Origin: Auricularia sp. M13 | Taxonomy: Eukaryota > Basidiomycota > Agaricomycetes > Auriculariales > Auriculariaceae | Direction of reading: 5' to 3' | NCBI GenBank assembly: GCA_037042915.1 | Contig: CM073202.1 | Coordinates: forward strand, 1,426,001-1,490,000 | DNA: 64,000 nt | Part shown: positions 9,978 through 20,804 of the stretch, one piece after another | Layout of the letters: each line of letters opens with the position of its first letter | Position numbering within the stretch: the stretch's first letter is position 1 | Position numbers and translations under genes: made by a program | Notes under the pieces: model-generated | Told to the model about the DNA's origin: nothing | The model's input: the letters and a program-made list of their open reading frames with translations, nothing else | Databases searched by the model: none

Positions 9978-11659
9978 TCGGTGGATTCCTGAGGGCTATG
10001 CTGCCACCGGTGGGCTGGTGGCGACACAGGACTCGTCTCCTGCAGTAAAGCACGATTCGGAGTTGGCGCAGGAGGGCGTGACCGCATAGTGGAAAATTGC
10101 GATGGCGACGTCTCACTCGGGCTAACTATGGGCGACCCAATGAAGGCGGAGAGTGGTAACGTGCTGGGAGACGGTTGCGAGCGGATGCTGGCGTTCGAGG
10201 GTCGCAGCATTGCCGTTCTGCTCGAGGGACGCGCGAAACTGAGGTTACCATTTGATGATTGTGTGTCCGATGACGGTCTCCGGGTGCGCTCATGAGGCGA
10301 AGTCGAGCTCGGGCGTCGCGTACGCTTTTCTGCAGAGACACGCGGCGTGCGGTTGATAGACGGCGGCGCCGTATCGGCGTGGGCAGCTGCGCGCTGGCCG
10401 ATTTCACGCTTACTCCGAGTGGATGGACCAGGAACCGGGCCCGGGGCTGCAGGCGCCGCCGCGTAACCGAGCTGTGACGACGTAAAGCTCAGGCCGACGG
10501 CCTGTTCTAGTAGTCCGCGTCGCCATTTGTCATCTTCGCTGTATGTGGCCGGCGACGGGGTGCGCGGGGGGACGTCGTGTGGCGCAAGGTATTCCGGAAG
10601 GTCAACCTCGTCCGTGGGGTCTACATTTTCGAATGGCATCTGTTGGCGCGCAGAGCCCGAAGGCGTCCGGCGGCCGTCGGCGCGGAGACGCATCTCACGC
10701 TCGACATCCTGGGCGGCCTGATGCAGGTCGTCGAGACGCTCGCGCAGGACGGCGATGCGCGGGGCAGCGGCGCGCGGAGTTGCAGGAACAGCGACATGTG
10801 TTGGGATTGGATCCGTTGGCACGCGTGAGAGGACAGGCATTGCTGGTACCTTTGGCGCCGCCTCCGGCGACTGGGGAGCCGTCTGGGGCTTGCCCTTGCG
10901 AAAGAAGTCGCGAAAGCTGGGCGAGAGCGGCTTGAGCAGGGGCGACTTTTTCGGGGTCTCGACGCCGAGCAGCGACAGCTCGGAGACGGACGGCTTGGAG
11001 TGGGCGGGCGGGAGAAAGTAGTGGTTTCGGACGAGCAGGTCGAGTCTGTACGAGACGTCGTCTGCGTCGAGCGTGGAGAACGACATGTCGTTGAACGCGG
11101 CGATGCGGGGCGAGTTGGGGCTCTGAGGGCTGTCCGCGGAGAGCGTGGACGGGTACGCCGACGATGCAGTGATGCTGGAGTCGGTAGTGAGCACCGAGTC
11201 GCGCGGGCCGGCGCCTCTGGCGACGAATTCTGAGGGCGCGATAAAGGTCGTGGGGCTGGACGGCGACGAGCGGCCAGAGTCGATGTCGGGTTGATGCCAG
11301 GAACGGTCCTGCGACTGAATCCAAGTCAGCGAATGAAAACAGGGTCACGGCAGAAGCACACGCCACGCGCTCACCGGACGGGGGCCGTCATGTCGCGCCG
11401 TGAACTCAGGCGCGGCGCCGGTGCTCAGCGTCCTCTGCCTCGGCGGCGGCGGCTGCAGCTCATGCAGGTCGGGGCGCGGGCTGGCTGGCCCTGTGCTCCG
11501 CGTCCTGCGCCGCGGCGTCGGCGGGTCGTGGTCGTCGCGGTCGTAGGGCAGTAGCGGCGGAGACGCCCGCAGCGGCGAGCGCAACGGCCGTCCAGGCACC
11601 GGCTCCGACGGCGACTGCTGGATGGGACGCGAATAGTTGCGTACGCTGGCGCTCGCCAT
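9965..11659 (-). pseudogene. 5' half of a retroposon-split gene for a disordered Ser/Pro/Arg-rich protein
   Basis: Exon 1 runs from ATG 11659 (MASASVRNYSRPIQQSPSEP) to 11375. A GTGAGC...TTCAG intron follows (11374-11315), and exon 2 starts SQDRSWHQPDIDSGRSS in phase 0. The product is low-complexity, with many SP/TP and RRPSS motifs (potential kinase sites), a short conserved-looking stretch (LDADDVSYRLDLLVRNHYFL), a FRDFFRKGK basic motif, and a predicted helix (IAVLRERLDDLHQAAQDVER). No family is recognised. The host sequence stops at the first target-site duplication (DYEPV), where the retroposon begins in frame. The native continuation is the open frame starting at 8447. The start lies about 220 bases from the divergently read ERG28 gene. 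Confidence 0.75.
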
Positions 11660-11879
11660 GACCGCCCAGTGCGCTCTCGCAAGGCGCCCTCAGCAGGATA
11701 TAGCGGCGGAGAAAACGGTAGCTGGAACGGGAACGGCAGAGTTGAATTTTGCCAGCCGACTCCGGTCACCGCCAACCTGACCACCATGTCACACCGCAAG
11801 TGTTCCCTCACAGTATATCCTCCAAGGAGCACTGAGATCCGTTCGTAGTACTGCCAGAGACGCCTGGCCTGCTCCCAAA

Positions 11880-12529
11880 ATGGTCTCGCCGAATTGCCAG
11901 TTCGAAATTCCTCAGCTAAATCCCAAATGGCTCGCAGGACGGCCCTCGTTGCCTCCATGGCAGTCTTCAACGCGCTCCAGAACTTTGTCGGCACGAGCCT
12001 CACGCGCAGAATTTACTCGGGCCAGCCAGCGCAAGGTCGAAAACGCGTTACTCCGTCTCTGGCGCCGGTCTGACGCGTCTCGTCGCAGTCTCTGAGCTCT
12101 CCGCACGCACGTTCGGCATCTGGACGCTGCTGTCCGCCGTCGTCCGTCTCTACTGCGCCTACCACATCGCCGAAAAGACGTGCGTTCGCCCATACTTCCG
12201 CGCGCGTATTCCATAATTCCAAATTCGTTCCGCCCTATCACCCCTCGTTCCCCCCTGTCTCGATGTCAGCGGATGGCTCACAACCACCCCATCGTGAAAC
12301 AGCATCTACGACGTGACCATCTGGAGCTATGTTATCGTGCTCTTCCACTTTGGCTCGGAACTCCTCGTCTTCCGCACTGCGAAGCTCGGCGCAGGCCTCA
12401 TTAGCCCTCTAATCGTCGGTAGTGAGTACATGGCGTATTCCCAGAACCACAGAGCCTAGCTCACGTTTATGCCTAGCTACTTCCCTTGTTTGGATGGTTG
12501 CCCAGCGCGACCACTACTTGAATCTTTGA
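11880..12529 (+). CDS. ERG28: Ergosterol biosynthesis scaffold protein Erg28
   Basis: Four membrane-type segments in order: ALVASMAVFNALQNFVGTSL, then LSARTFGIWTLLSAVVRLYC, then TIWSYVIVLFHFGSELLVF, then TSLVWMVAQRDHYL before the stop at 12527-12529. These match Erg28, the ER membrane protein that tethers the sterol C-4 demethylase complex (Erg25/26/27). Introns are clean: 12036-12088 (phase 1), 12180-12302 (phase 2), and one starting near 12420 and ending in CCTAG. The N-terminus is ambiguous. Candidates are ATG 11880 with a very short 38-nt intron, ATG 11927, or an unspliced frame (LNPKWLA, which looks family-like) that would need a one-base shift to join the first membrane segment. Confidence 0.88.
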
Positions 12530-12640
12530 ACATACCGCGGCACAGGGTCAAGCCTATGCTGGTAAAACAGAGATATTTTGGTTATGTAGTGTACAGTTCG
12601 CTTTCCATCCTTAATGTTACAAGATAGCTTACACCTCCAC

Positions 12641-14535
12641 TCATGGGACACGCCAGAACACAACCCCGGCGCGCTCAGAATCCAGTGCCTTCTTCACCTG
12701 CTTGTTCTCTCCACTGCGAACGGCACAAGCGACAATGACACGCAACTCGTTCCTGACTTTATCCTTCTTTTCTTTCTCCTCTGCGCCCGCGCCCAGCTGC
12801 CCACCGCCCACGCGCTCCCAATCGACGCACATATCGAGGAACTCAAACAGCGCGTCCACATGCTTCTCAAACTCAGCACTCTCGACGCTGAGCTTGTGAA
12901 GGTCGACAAGATTGGCGGCGTCCCATGCCAGCAGTGGCGCGCCCACCTTGCCGGGGACGACTAGCACGGGCAATCCGTTGAGCAGCTGGTACTGCACAAC
13001 GCTCTCGCTCGGTCGCTGCGACGTCGTCCACATCTTGCCGCGGTGCGGTTTGATGCCCAGCGCGAACACCGCGATCTGGCGCGGCGTCGGTGGGACGGCC
13101 TCCTGCGCGTCCTCTCGCGCAGCTCGGTCGGCCTTGGCTTCCTCCTTGGACGCGCTTTCGGCGGCCTTTGCGGCTTTGGCGTCGGCTTTCGCTGTATGAT
13201 GTGGCCATGTCAGCATGTGCGCATCCAGTGTTGTGAGCAATGGCAACTCACCTTTTGCTTTCGCTTCCTTCTCTGCCGCCTTCTGAGCCTTCTTCTGCTC
13301 CTTCGCCGCAGCCTTCGCGGCTTTCTTGTCCTCCTTGGACAAGTTCTTCATCATCTTGTCGTCCGTCGCGTCCGCTCCGTCTGTCCCGTCCGTTGCCGTG
13401 CCGTCCGTGTCTTCACCATCCGTCACTTTGCCTCCCCATTTCCGGACCCCACCCATGATCTTACTCGCCGCGCTAGGGTTGCCCTGCCCTTCCGGGTCGC
13501 GCTCTGCCGCAGAAGGTGGGACACCCGACCAGCCTTTCGCAAACGACGCGACGTGTGCTGTCTCTGCAAGCAAGGCCTGGCCGACTTTGTAGTCGCCTGT
13601 GCGCGTGTCAGTGTCAGTGCAGGTTGTAGCTGCAGGTCACTCGGTAGACTGGCCTGATAGGAAGGGTCCGTGGCAAAATACCACATCGGGCGCCATGCTA
13701 CGCGGGATGACAGGTCTCCGGCCACTGGCGAAGAGGTAGGGCGAGAACCAGCCCTTCTGCGTCCCGAGGTAATCCTTGACGTTCGAGAACATCGAGTTGG
13801 GCGAGCTATCCCTGCACACCAGGGTCAGCACGGACACAGCACACGACCTCCGAGTCGGCGTCTCGAACGCACTGGTGCACACTACTGCGATAGAACCCCA
13901 GCGCAGCGTCCGTGGTGACGTGCTTGTACTGCAGCGAGATCATGATGGTCTTGACGCCGGTGCCCTCGACCTTGCGGAAGTCGTAGTCGGGCATGGCGTC
14001 CTCGATCGGGCCCTCGATGAGCTTGTCGTCCGCGTAGCCCGTCACGACGTCCATTCCGACGTCCGTCACGAGCTGCGCCGTCACGGTGTCGCCGAGCGAC
14101 GACGCGATCGTGTCCGACAGCGGGTTGAGCGCCGGCGCCGCGATGGCCGCCGTGCCGCCCGTCGCCGCCATCACGCTCTCGATGAGCAGGTCGCGGAAGC
14201 GCACGGACGGCATGATGAGCGGCGACGAGTCGCCCCACTGCAACACAGAGATGTCAGCTTCGGATAACGCGTCGCGCGCGCGCGAGGATGGCGCACCGGC
14301 GACAGGCAGACGACCGTCCCCGCCGTCTTGAGCGACTCATATGTCGACATCACGACGCGTCCCGTCAACGACTATCCGGGGGGAAAGCATTAAGACACCC
14401 TGTATGAATCGACCTCATGGTACAGCTCACCTGCGCAGCCTGCCGCCCGAGCCACGAGCTGGACTTTTCCTGCTCGCTGTACTGGTATTCGGCGCTCACT
14501 GGCGCCAGGGCAGATACTTTGTCTCCTTTCGTCAT
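12641..14535 (-). CDS. Multi-exon protein of unknown function with a Lys/Ala-rich charged linker
   Basis: A chain of at least seven exons in consistent phase. Start MTKGDKVSALAPVSAEYQYS at 14535, then MSTYESLKTAGTVVCLSP, then SPLIMPSVRFRDLLIES, an Ala/Gly-rich hydrophobic stretch, DFRKVEGTGVKTIMISLQYK, SNVKDYLGTQKGWFSPYLFA, MWYFATDPSYQASLPSD, and YKVGQALLAETAHVASFAKG. A DGTD-repeat acidic run and a KAAKAAAKEQKKAQKAAEKE charged segment (likely helical) follow. The C-terminal domain has IKPHRGKMWTTSQRPSES and LLNGLPVLVVPGKV and ends VVFWRVP at 12641. The segments outside the linker look conserved and globular, but I recognise no domain and assign no function. Clear introns include donor GTGCGT after VHQ and acceptor GTGCAG before DSSPNS near 13,810-13,850. 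Confidence 0.7.
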
Positions 14536-15313
14536 GGAGGATATTGTGGTGATTACTAGGTGCTTCAGTTCTTGACACACATCCAGGTACAGTATTTATG
14601 TCGGTGTAGCTGACGGCCTGCGTCATAACCTGGAAGCTCCACCGGCGTCGAAGAGTGCATAGTTTGTGATTATGCGCCACATATTCTCCGCAGTGTTCAG
14701 GAGGGCGGTGAATATCTCGTGAGAAGACAGCGAGGTCAATGACACAGGGCAAGATGACGCCGATGTTGACAATGATATCGGGATATGCCGGTTATACTCC
14801 CGTCCGAGCCTACTGGAAACTCAGGCGTACTGTACGTGACGCATGTCACAGGTCTTATCTGCAGGAGCTGAATGGCGAGTCGCAGTCGAAATTATGGCGG
14901 CGAGAAGAGCAGGCGGCCTCCTTCAGAGCTACTGGCGGCGGGCGCATATCGCGATTAGCATAAATTTACTGCACGTGCACGGCAGTCTACGGCAGTCCGC
15001 ATGCTGCGGGTCAAGGTTGTTAAGGCCGTTATGAGCTCGAGGGGAGTCAAGCCACGATGAGCCTTCGTGCACGCTTTCAGTGTGGTTTGCCAAGTTGAAC
15101 ATGACAAGTCGCTCTGCACGTTGACGTAGTAAGTAGGATATGCGGCTTCTAAGTCTACAGTACAACTCACAAAAGTTACAACCTGGTCGTAACTTGGTCG
15201 TAAATATTATTCAGGCGCAGGATTCACCGATTCAGAACGCGGAGAAGACGCGGAGCTCCGGCGATGGGCTGGCGACGGGATCAATTTGATCCCGCGATGC
15301 CGTCTCTTTCGTC
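14536..15313. promoter_or_regulatory. Intergenic region between divergent genes
   Basis: About 780 bases between the starts of the unknown-function gene (minus) and the rhomboid gene (plus). It must hold both promoters. I see no coding signal with splice support, no tRNA and no clear repeat, only a short near-duplication (ctggtcgtaacttggtcgtaa at about 15,182-15,202). Confidence 0.5.
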
Positions 15314-16752
15314 ATGCTTTATCCAGTCGCTCACGCCGTCGGACGCTTCGTCGTGCGACAGTTGGAGAGGCCCACTCTGCGCATGCTTCAAGTCGCCCAT
15401 GCTGGAGATCAGCCGATATGCCGCCCACCGCGGCTACTTCGACGTACAATCGTGAGTAGCAGTGAACATGTGTCCCAGTAGCGCATTGAATGCGACAGGT
15501 TTTCTTGGGCATCTCGTGCGCGACCGTAGGCACCGCAGCATGGATTACAAATGAACGAACGCATCACTGGTGGAAGAGAGTCGTGGCTGAGACGGAGGCT
15601 GGCAGCGAAGCCCGCGAGAACGCTACTTGGGGACTGAAGGTGGAGCGACGCGTAGAGGTGGTCACGACACAGATATGCATGCAACTTTATGCTGACCTCT
15701 TGTTAGGTGTACGAGAAATGGAAGAAGAAGGTTCAGGCAGTTCTGCCCGCCAGTCTCTTCGGGGCTGTCGATTATCCTGCATCGCTCGTCTCAAATTATA
15801 CTTCCACCAAAAGCGACATATTCTTTTTCTTCTGCTGGGTAACAGCGCTCAATGTTACCGTGCACGCCCTCTCATGGCACCCGCGTTGTCGAGTGGCTGT
15901 GATGCGATACTTTACTCATTCTGGGTTATCCGGCAAGACATACACTGTGTTCACTGCGAACTTCGCGTGCGTGGACATGCTTTTCAGTACCCTACGTGGC
16001 TGACTCTGCAACAGCCATGTAGGTCTGTTGCATATAACAATCAACACCCTCGTCTTCTGGGAGTCGCGTACGCGGTCTTGACAATTGCGGGCTCATCCAT
16101 AGAGAGACTGACACAGCTCATGAATAGTTACCGGCGCTTTCTCGCTGGCGTACCAAGAAGCCCCGCTCCATTGGGTTGTCGCATGGCCGAAACTCCTTGC
16201 ATTTTGGATTGTGGGTGAGTCAACCTGACATTGTCTCTTCACCTGTCACTGTCTCACCACAAGCAAGCTGGTGGATTTGGCTATTTTGTCCCAACGATGC
16301 TGGCTGTGGTTCTACAAAAAGCTGCAATCAGGGCCTTGCCGCCCTCAACGTCGCTCTGGTCACCACTCCCAGGCACTCTCTTTTGCAGCCTACACCCTTC
16401 CCTCGGGGCATCTCCCGCCATATATGCCTTGATTACGGTGAACGCATTGCTGAGCGAAGACGACCCTGATGAATTCCAACTTGGAACTCTCACATACTCG
16501 GCGAAGCAACTGCTCGGTACGCTCCTGACCATTGAGATCATCCTCTATCCCTTCCTCAACAACGGCGGACCGTATCACATATCCGGTGCCCTGTTCGGCT
16601 ACCTATACTTTTGCTGGGGTCAGCAGGCGTGGGATTGGACGAGACGTATTGTTGGGAATCAGCAGACGAGTTCAGTACGCCACTACCAGTCATTGCCGGA
16701 CGGTAAAAAAGAACCATATTATACGCTTGGTTTTGTTCCGAAATCCCCCTAA
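15314..16752 (+). CDS. Rhomboid-family intramembrane serine protease, probably mitochondrial (PCP1/PARL-like)
   Basis: ATG 15314 gives an arginine-rich presequence (MLYPVAHAVGRFVVRQLERP...RLLRRTI). It splices at GTGAGT 15452 in phase 0 to VFLGISCATVGTAAWIT, a first membrane helix. Later exons give DIFFFFCWVTALNVTVHAL, MRYFTHSGLSGKTYTVFTAN (the pre-TM2 loop of mitochondrial rhomboids), LLHITINTLVFWES, FGYFVPTMLAVVLQKAAI, then LGASPAIYALITVNALL with the candidate catalytic Ser, and PYHISGALFGYLYFCWG with the candidate catalytic His. Active rhomboids normally read GxSG; here the residue after Ser is Pro. In yeast and animals such enzymes process mitochondrial substrates (Mgm1/OPA1, PINK1). Activity of this variant is uncertain. 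Confidence 0.82.
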
Positions 16753-18859
16753 TGCTGCTGCGAGAAAAACCTGCGTAAGACACTGTCACCATGAGACTGA
16801 CGTGAATAGACTCACACGACCGGCTTTAAACATGGCGCGACGTCTTGGTGTCTTTGATGAGCAAAGTCTGCGAGCCGGATGACTGACTCAGTACGACGGC
16901 AAGGAACGAAGGAGCGAGCAAATCACGTTCGATAAGCCTCAGGTGAATGGGGCCTGGCTTGGGGGTTAAGGATGAAAGCGTTGGATCATTATATGGGCAA
17001 AGACTCGTTCCTTCGTATTCCTTTCAGCGGAACACCGACGGGCATGAAGAAGACTGCGTGCGGAGCCATGAGGCCAGTAGCCGTCACTATTTTCCCGGAG
17101 AGAAGGTGGTCATACGGATGCGGTTGTTTGAGCGCAATGTAGATGTCAAGTGACCCGCACGACTTCAGAGAGAATCATGAATTGGCGCACTACCGTTGCT
17201 TTCCACATGTCAAGATACTCAAGAAGTGTCAGAGGCAATTGCTTGACTCGAGAGACAAATCCTCAAATTTACATTTGGGCATGCACCGGGAATTGAAATA
17301 GTGTGGACATGGGAACGGGCCCCCTCACGCACGCTACTAGTTATTCCTTTGACTCATTGGGCTGCCCAAACTCGCTCCCATTGGCGTGAATAGGCATGCA
17401 CATGTCAGTTCATGGGCTTCATAGAAGCCATTAATTCCCGTGGAATGCTCTTCGATTGGGTCATACCACCCCTTATCTTCGACATTATCTACAAATTCCG
17501 CTGCTCCGATTTCCATACCTACTCTTGATTTCAGTACTCACGGTTGGTCAGGAGAAGGCACTGACCGCCGGGAACGTGGGGACTTCGCTCACCAACCTCA
17601 GAGTCTAGTGCAGCAGAAACCCTTTCAGCGCGACTCCTGACACCAGAGAACACAGTCTCGGCGGGCCGGAGGTAAGTCCGTCTTCCCCCAGGTTCGCCTA
17701 TCTTTGGTTTCCGAAGCTGTGCGTCGAAAATTCAAACTCAGCTTTCACAGCCAAACCAAACGTAGACAAACACACGAACGTCAGCGACCTACGGGACGCG
17801 AGCCACGGGACACACGGCCTGAGGATGCAGACTCAAATAATACTCGATGATGCTCGTTACAACAGACTATCTGGGAAATGCTCACATCTAATCTTTCTAA
17901 GTGCATTTGCTTCCCGCCCAAGGGTCCCTCGAAAAAAAAATTCGGAACACAGGGCCAAAAATTCTCATAAGGACCTGAAATGGACCCCCTCCCCCCCTAT
18001 TTGCTTCCGGTGCTTAGTCATCCCAAGCCAAAAGCCATATGGAAGCAAATTTCTCATTGAAAAATCGTCAGAATGGTATGTTACTGCTCAATTTGTGCTC
18101 TGTAGAAGTCCATCACCACTACTACTAATACCACTACCAGTAGCCGGAACCAATCTGCATCCTGAGCCTAAATGCTTCCGGAGCACCACCCACTCGCACA
18201 AACACCAACCTCAGGTGCTTCTCGGCTTTTATGGCTCATGAATGATGCAATGGCCTGAGGACTGCGTCTAGTGCTCAAAAACAGGATTTCTGAGCCAAGA
18301 TCAAGTGCATTCACTCAGATTTTCACCAAAATTCTTGCCTTAAAAAATTCTCATAAGCTCTCAAATGGACCCCCCTCCCCCAAGGGGGCACCGGGATCAA
18401 AATCCCGGAACCAAACCTAGGTAGGTAGGTCGCAGCCCGGAGGGCTGCGAACGTAACTGGAGTCCCATATACTCGGCTTGCCGAGCCGCTCTGGACGAAT
18501 TTTTTCATCAAAATGCACCTTTCTGCACTATTTTTCCTGAAAGAGAGCCTCAAAACAGGTCTATACGTCAGTCCCGGCTGTCTGAACCACATCCAGGCCC
18601 TTTCCATGAGCTGGAGTGGGTAGAGTACACTGAAAACTAATGAAAGATGTTGTATTGCAACAAAGTATATTAGTTTAGAGTGCCTTTTGAGCTTTTCAAC
18701 CTATCTTACATTGATCACAAGGAGTTTCTTTACTGAAGTCGGAACTAGTTTGCTTCCGGCTCCGCGGAAGGCCTTCCCAAAATGGGAATATCTTCCCACG
18801 GTAGGTAGGTAGGTCGACCTTGCCAGCTTCCCAGCGTAAACCGACCCGGTTCCGTCATT
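16753..18859. other. Gene-free region with dispersed repeat fragments
   Basis: About 2.1 kb with no convincing gene on either strand. Its second half (17,900-18,860) holds repeated motifs: an AAATTCTCATAAG...AAATGGACCCCC block twice (about 17,960-17,995 and 18,343-18,378), TGCTTCCGG at about 18,003, 18,172, 18,750 and 18,861 with an inverted relative near 18,040, and GTAGGTAGGTCG twice (about 18,421 and 18,804). Two short perfect palindromes lie at 18,431-18,449 and 18,472-18,485. The pattern suggests remnants or internal repeats of a non-coding mobile element, but I found no terminal inverted repeats, target duplications or transposase. Confidence 0.45.
18431..18449. repeat. Perfect inverted repeat (8-bp stem, 3-nt loop)
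   Basis: cgcagccc-gga-gggctgcg. It lies within the repeat region, with a second smaller palindrome (ctcgg-cttg-ccgag) at 18472-18485. Confidence 0.6.
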
Positions 18860-20349
18860 TTGCTTCCGGTGCCCCCTTGCCCTCCCCCCGGCCTCGTGAT
18901 ATCGGATTTTGCCGACGAGGGACCCTTGTTCCCGCCCGTGCTGAAGCCCCTTGACCTGACACCTGAGCAGCTCGCAACACGCGATTTACGGCACTCAGCG
19001 TTGGCAGCATCTGCAGAGAGCCTTTTTTCTGCCAAGTGCCAGTGTATTACGACTACTGTGACAGATGGAGGATCATACAACTACGTCAGTAACGGCGCTG
19101 AACACCGAAACGCGTCGACTGACTACATGGCAGGTAGATTTTCTGCACATGGAGACACAGCACGGACAATCAAGTCCAGAAATTGTAGTCGCACGGACAG
19201 CTAGATCAGCCAAGCTCAATATGGCCATGGATATGCAAGGCGAAGTGCGGCAGTTCTTGTTAGAATTGACGAATTCGCTGCTCAATTCGTGCCGTCCAGA
19301 TAGACACCATGATCTACGTCAGATCAATGACCAGCATTCCTATGCCTCGAATGTTGGGATATTATTGCAAACCTGGAGTTCAGCAATACATCTTCATGGA
19401 GTTTGTGAGTTCGGTAGCCATCCCATCTGCAATCATATACTGAGTACACAAGATCGAGGGTGAACCGGTTCAGGGCTGGCCGAGCAAGCATAATTCTGCG
19501 TTCATGAAGCGCACCGCAGATGACCTAGCGAAAGTGGTCTTCGAGCTGTCACAGCTGAGGTTTTCCGCGATTGGTTCCCTTCGAATTCGACAGCACTCCC
19601 CCCTGACCACGAACGTCGGTTCATGGTCATGCCTTGAACCAGTCTCAAACGGCTCACTGGTTCTTGATCGTGGTCCATGGTCATCGTCCACTGCATGGCT
19701 GAGGTCGATGCTACACCAGCGCATCGCTGAGGTCAATTGCCCCAATATCCAGCCCCGACTCTTAGAACAGTGGTTCTCACAGGAGATATTCGGTCCGGAC
19801 TACCCTGGGCGCGCCTGCTTCGAACGCGGCAAACGTCTGTACCCTCTGCTAGAACCCCACCTCCCGTTCCACAGCGGCGACGAGGACGCGGAGTTGAGCA
19901 ATGCTACCCATATCTTCTGCCTCAACCACGGGGACCTCAACGGCTTGTAAGATCCACACTCTCCGATCCCACCCAGCATTCCTTACACCTTTATTTCTAG
20001 CAACATTCTGATGCAGCCTGATGGTCCGGAGGCAGGCAAGATTGTCGCTGTCCTTGACTGGGAGATTGCGTCTGTGCAGCCTATATGGGCGGCGCATATG
20101 CAGAACTTCGATCTCTGGATGGACGAGACCCTCTTGAAGGCGTACGTCTCCGAAATACAAAGACTAGAAGTGGTTACTGGCACAGACAAAGCTCTCTCGA
20201 CGTCGATCGAGCGCGGCCGTCACTGTCGGCACTTTGCAACGACGCTGCTTGTGGAGGTCCGGGATTGTGACGTGGTGGAGAATTGGCTTGACTGTCATGA
20301 GAAGGTAGCATGTCGCGATTGCTGCCCTGTTGAATTTCTAGAAGTTTAG
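18860..20349 (+). CDS. APH-type phosphotransferase / protein-kinase-like enzyme, 5' end uncertain
   Basis: Exons joined in phase give SALAASAESLFSAKC then GGSYNYVDFLHMETQ (ATP-loop region), IVVARTARSAKLNMAMDM with the expected ATP-binding Arg/Lys zone, SIPMPRMLGYYC then YIFMEFIEGEPVQGWPSKH (hinge), FCLNHGDLNGL (catalytic HGD), and AGKIVAVLDWEIASVQPIW (metal-binding D of the DFG equivalent). This is the aminoglycoside/choline-kinase-like APH fold, greatly expanded in basidiomycetes, with unknown substrates. Introns are supported, for example GTCAGT...GGCAG (about 19,083-19,130) and GTGAGT...CACAAG (about 19,408-19,454). No in-frame ATG precedes the first exon; an ATG at 18782 in the same frame meets a stop within nine codons. 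ATG 19065 would omit the ATP-loop exon. The repeat region directly upstream may have replaced the native 5' end. Confidence 0.75.
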
Positions 20350-20804
20350 ACAGTGTCGTTTCATTTCACATCCAATACACGTGACTGCACCTTCATCGAG
20401 CAGAACTAGCATCTCTCGGGCAGCCTCAATGAATAAATCAGCAAGCAATATAACTCTCTTCAGTGGGATCAGTGGATAGGACAAGACGGCAGATTGTGCG
20501 CAGACTGGTAGTTTTCCAGACACCGAGATGCCGCAGGAAAGCATTTGACCCGATGAATCCTGTCTATTAAGTGTAACACGAGCTGGATAAATACAGCAAG
20601 AGCTAGTCATCCGCAACAGTACAAGGGCTACAGAGCGGGACTCGACAGCAAGAGGCGGGCTTGAGGGATGGGGACTGAGACAGCGCGAGTGTTGGGGTTG
20701 ATAAAACGAGTGGAAATGCCCATGAGACTGCATAGAGTCTGCTATTAGGCTGCAAGAAGTTCTGTTGAGGGCGGATTGCGGGGTTGCAGCAAGTCGGGAT
20801 GGCA
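20350..20804. other. Convergent intergenic spacer
   Basis: About 455 bases between the 3' ends of the kinase-like gene (plus) and the disordered-protein gene (minus). I see nothing beyond presumed 3' untranslated sequence. Confidence 0.5.

Noticed and set aside
13043-14331. Plus-strand frames opposite the unknown-function gene
   Set aside because: Antisense shadows of a minus-strand gene with phase-consistent introns.
18323-18607. Minus-strand frame of 94 codons in the repeat patch
   Set aside because: It runs through the repeat motifs and palindromes; its apparent protein sequence (ATYLPRFGSG) is the translated GTAGGTAGGT repeat.
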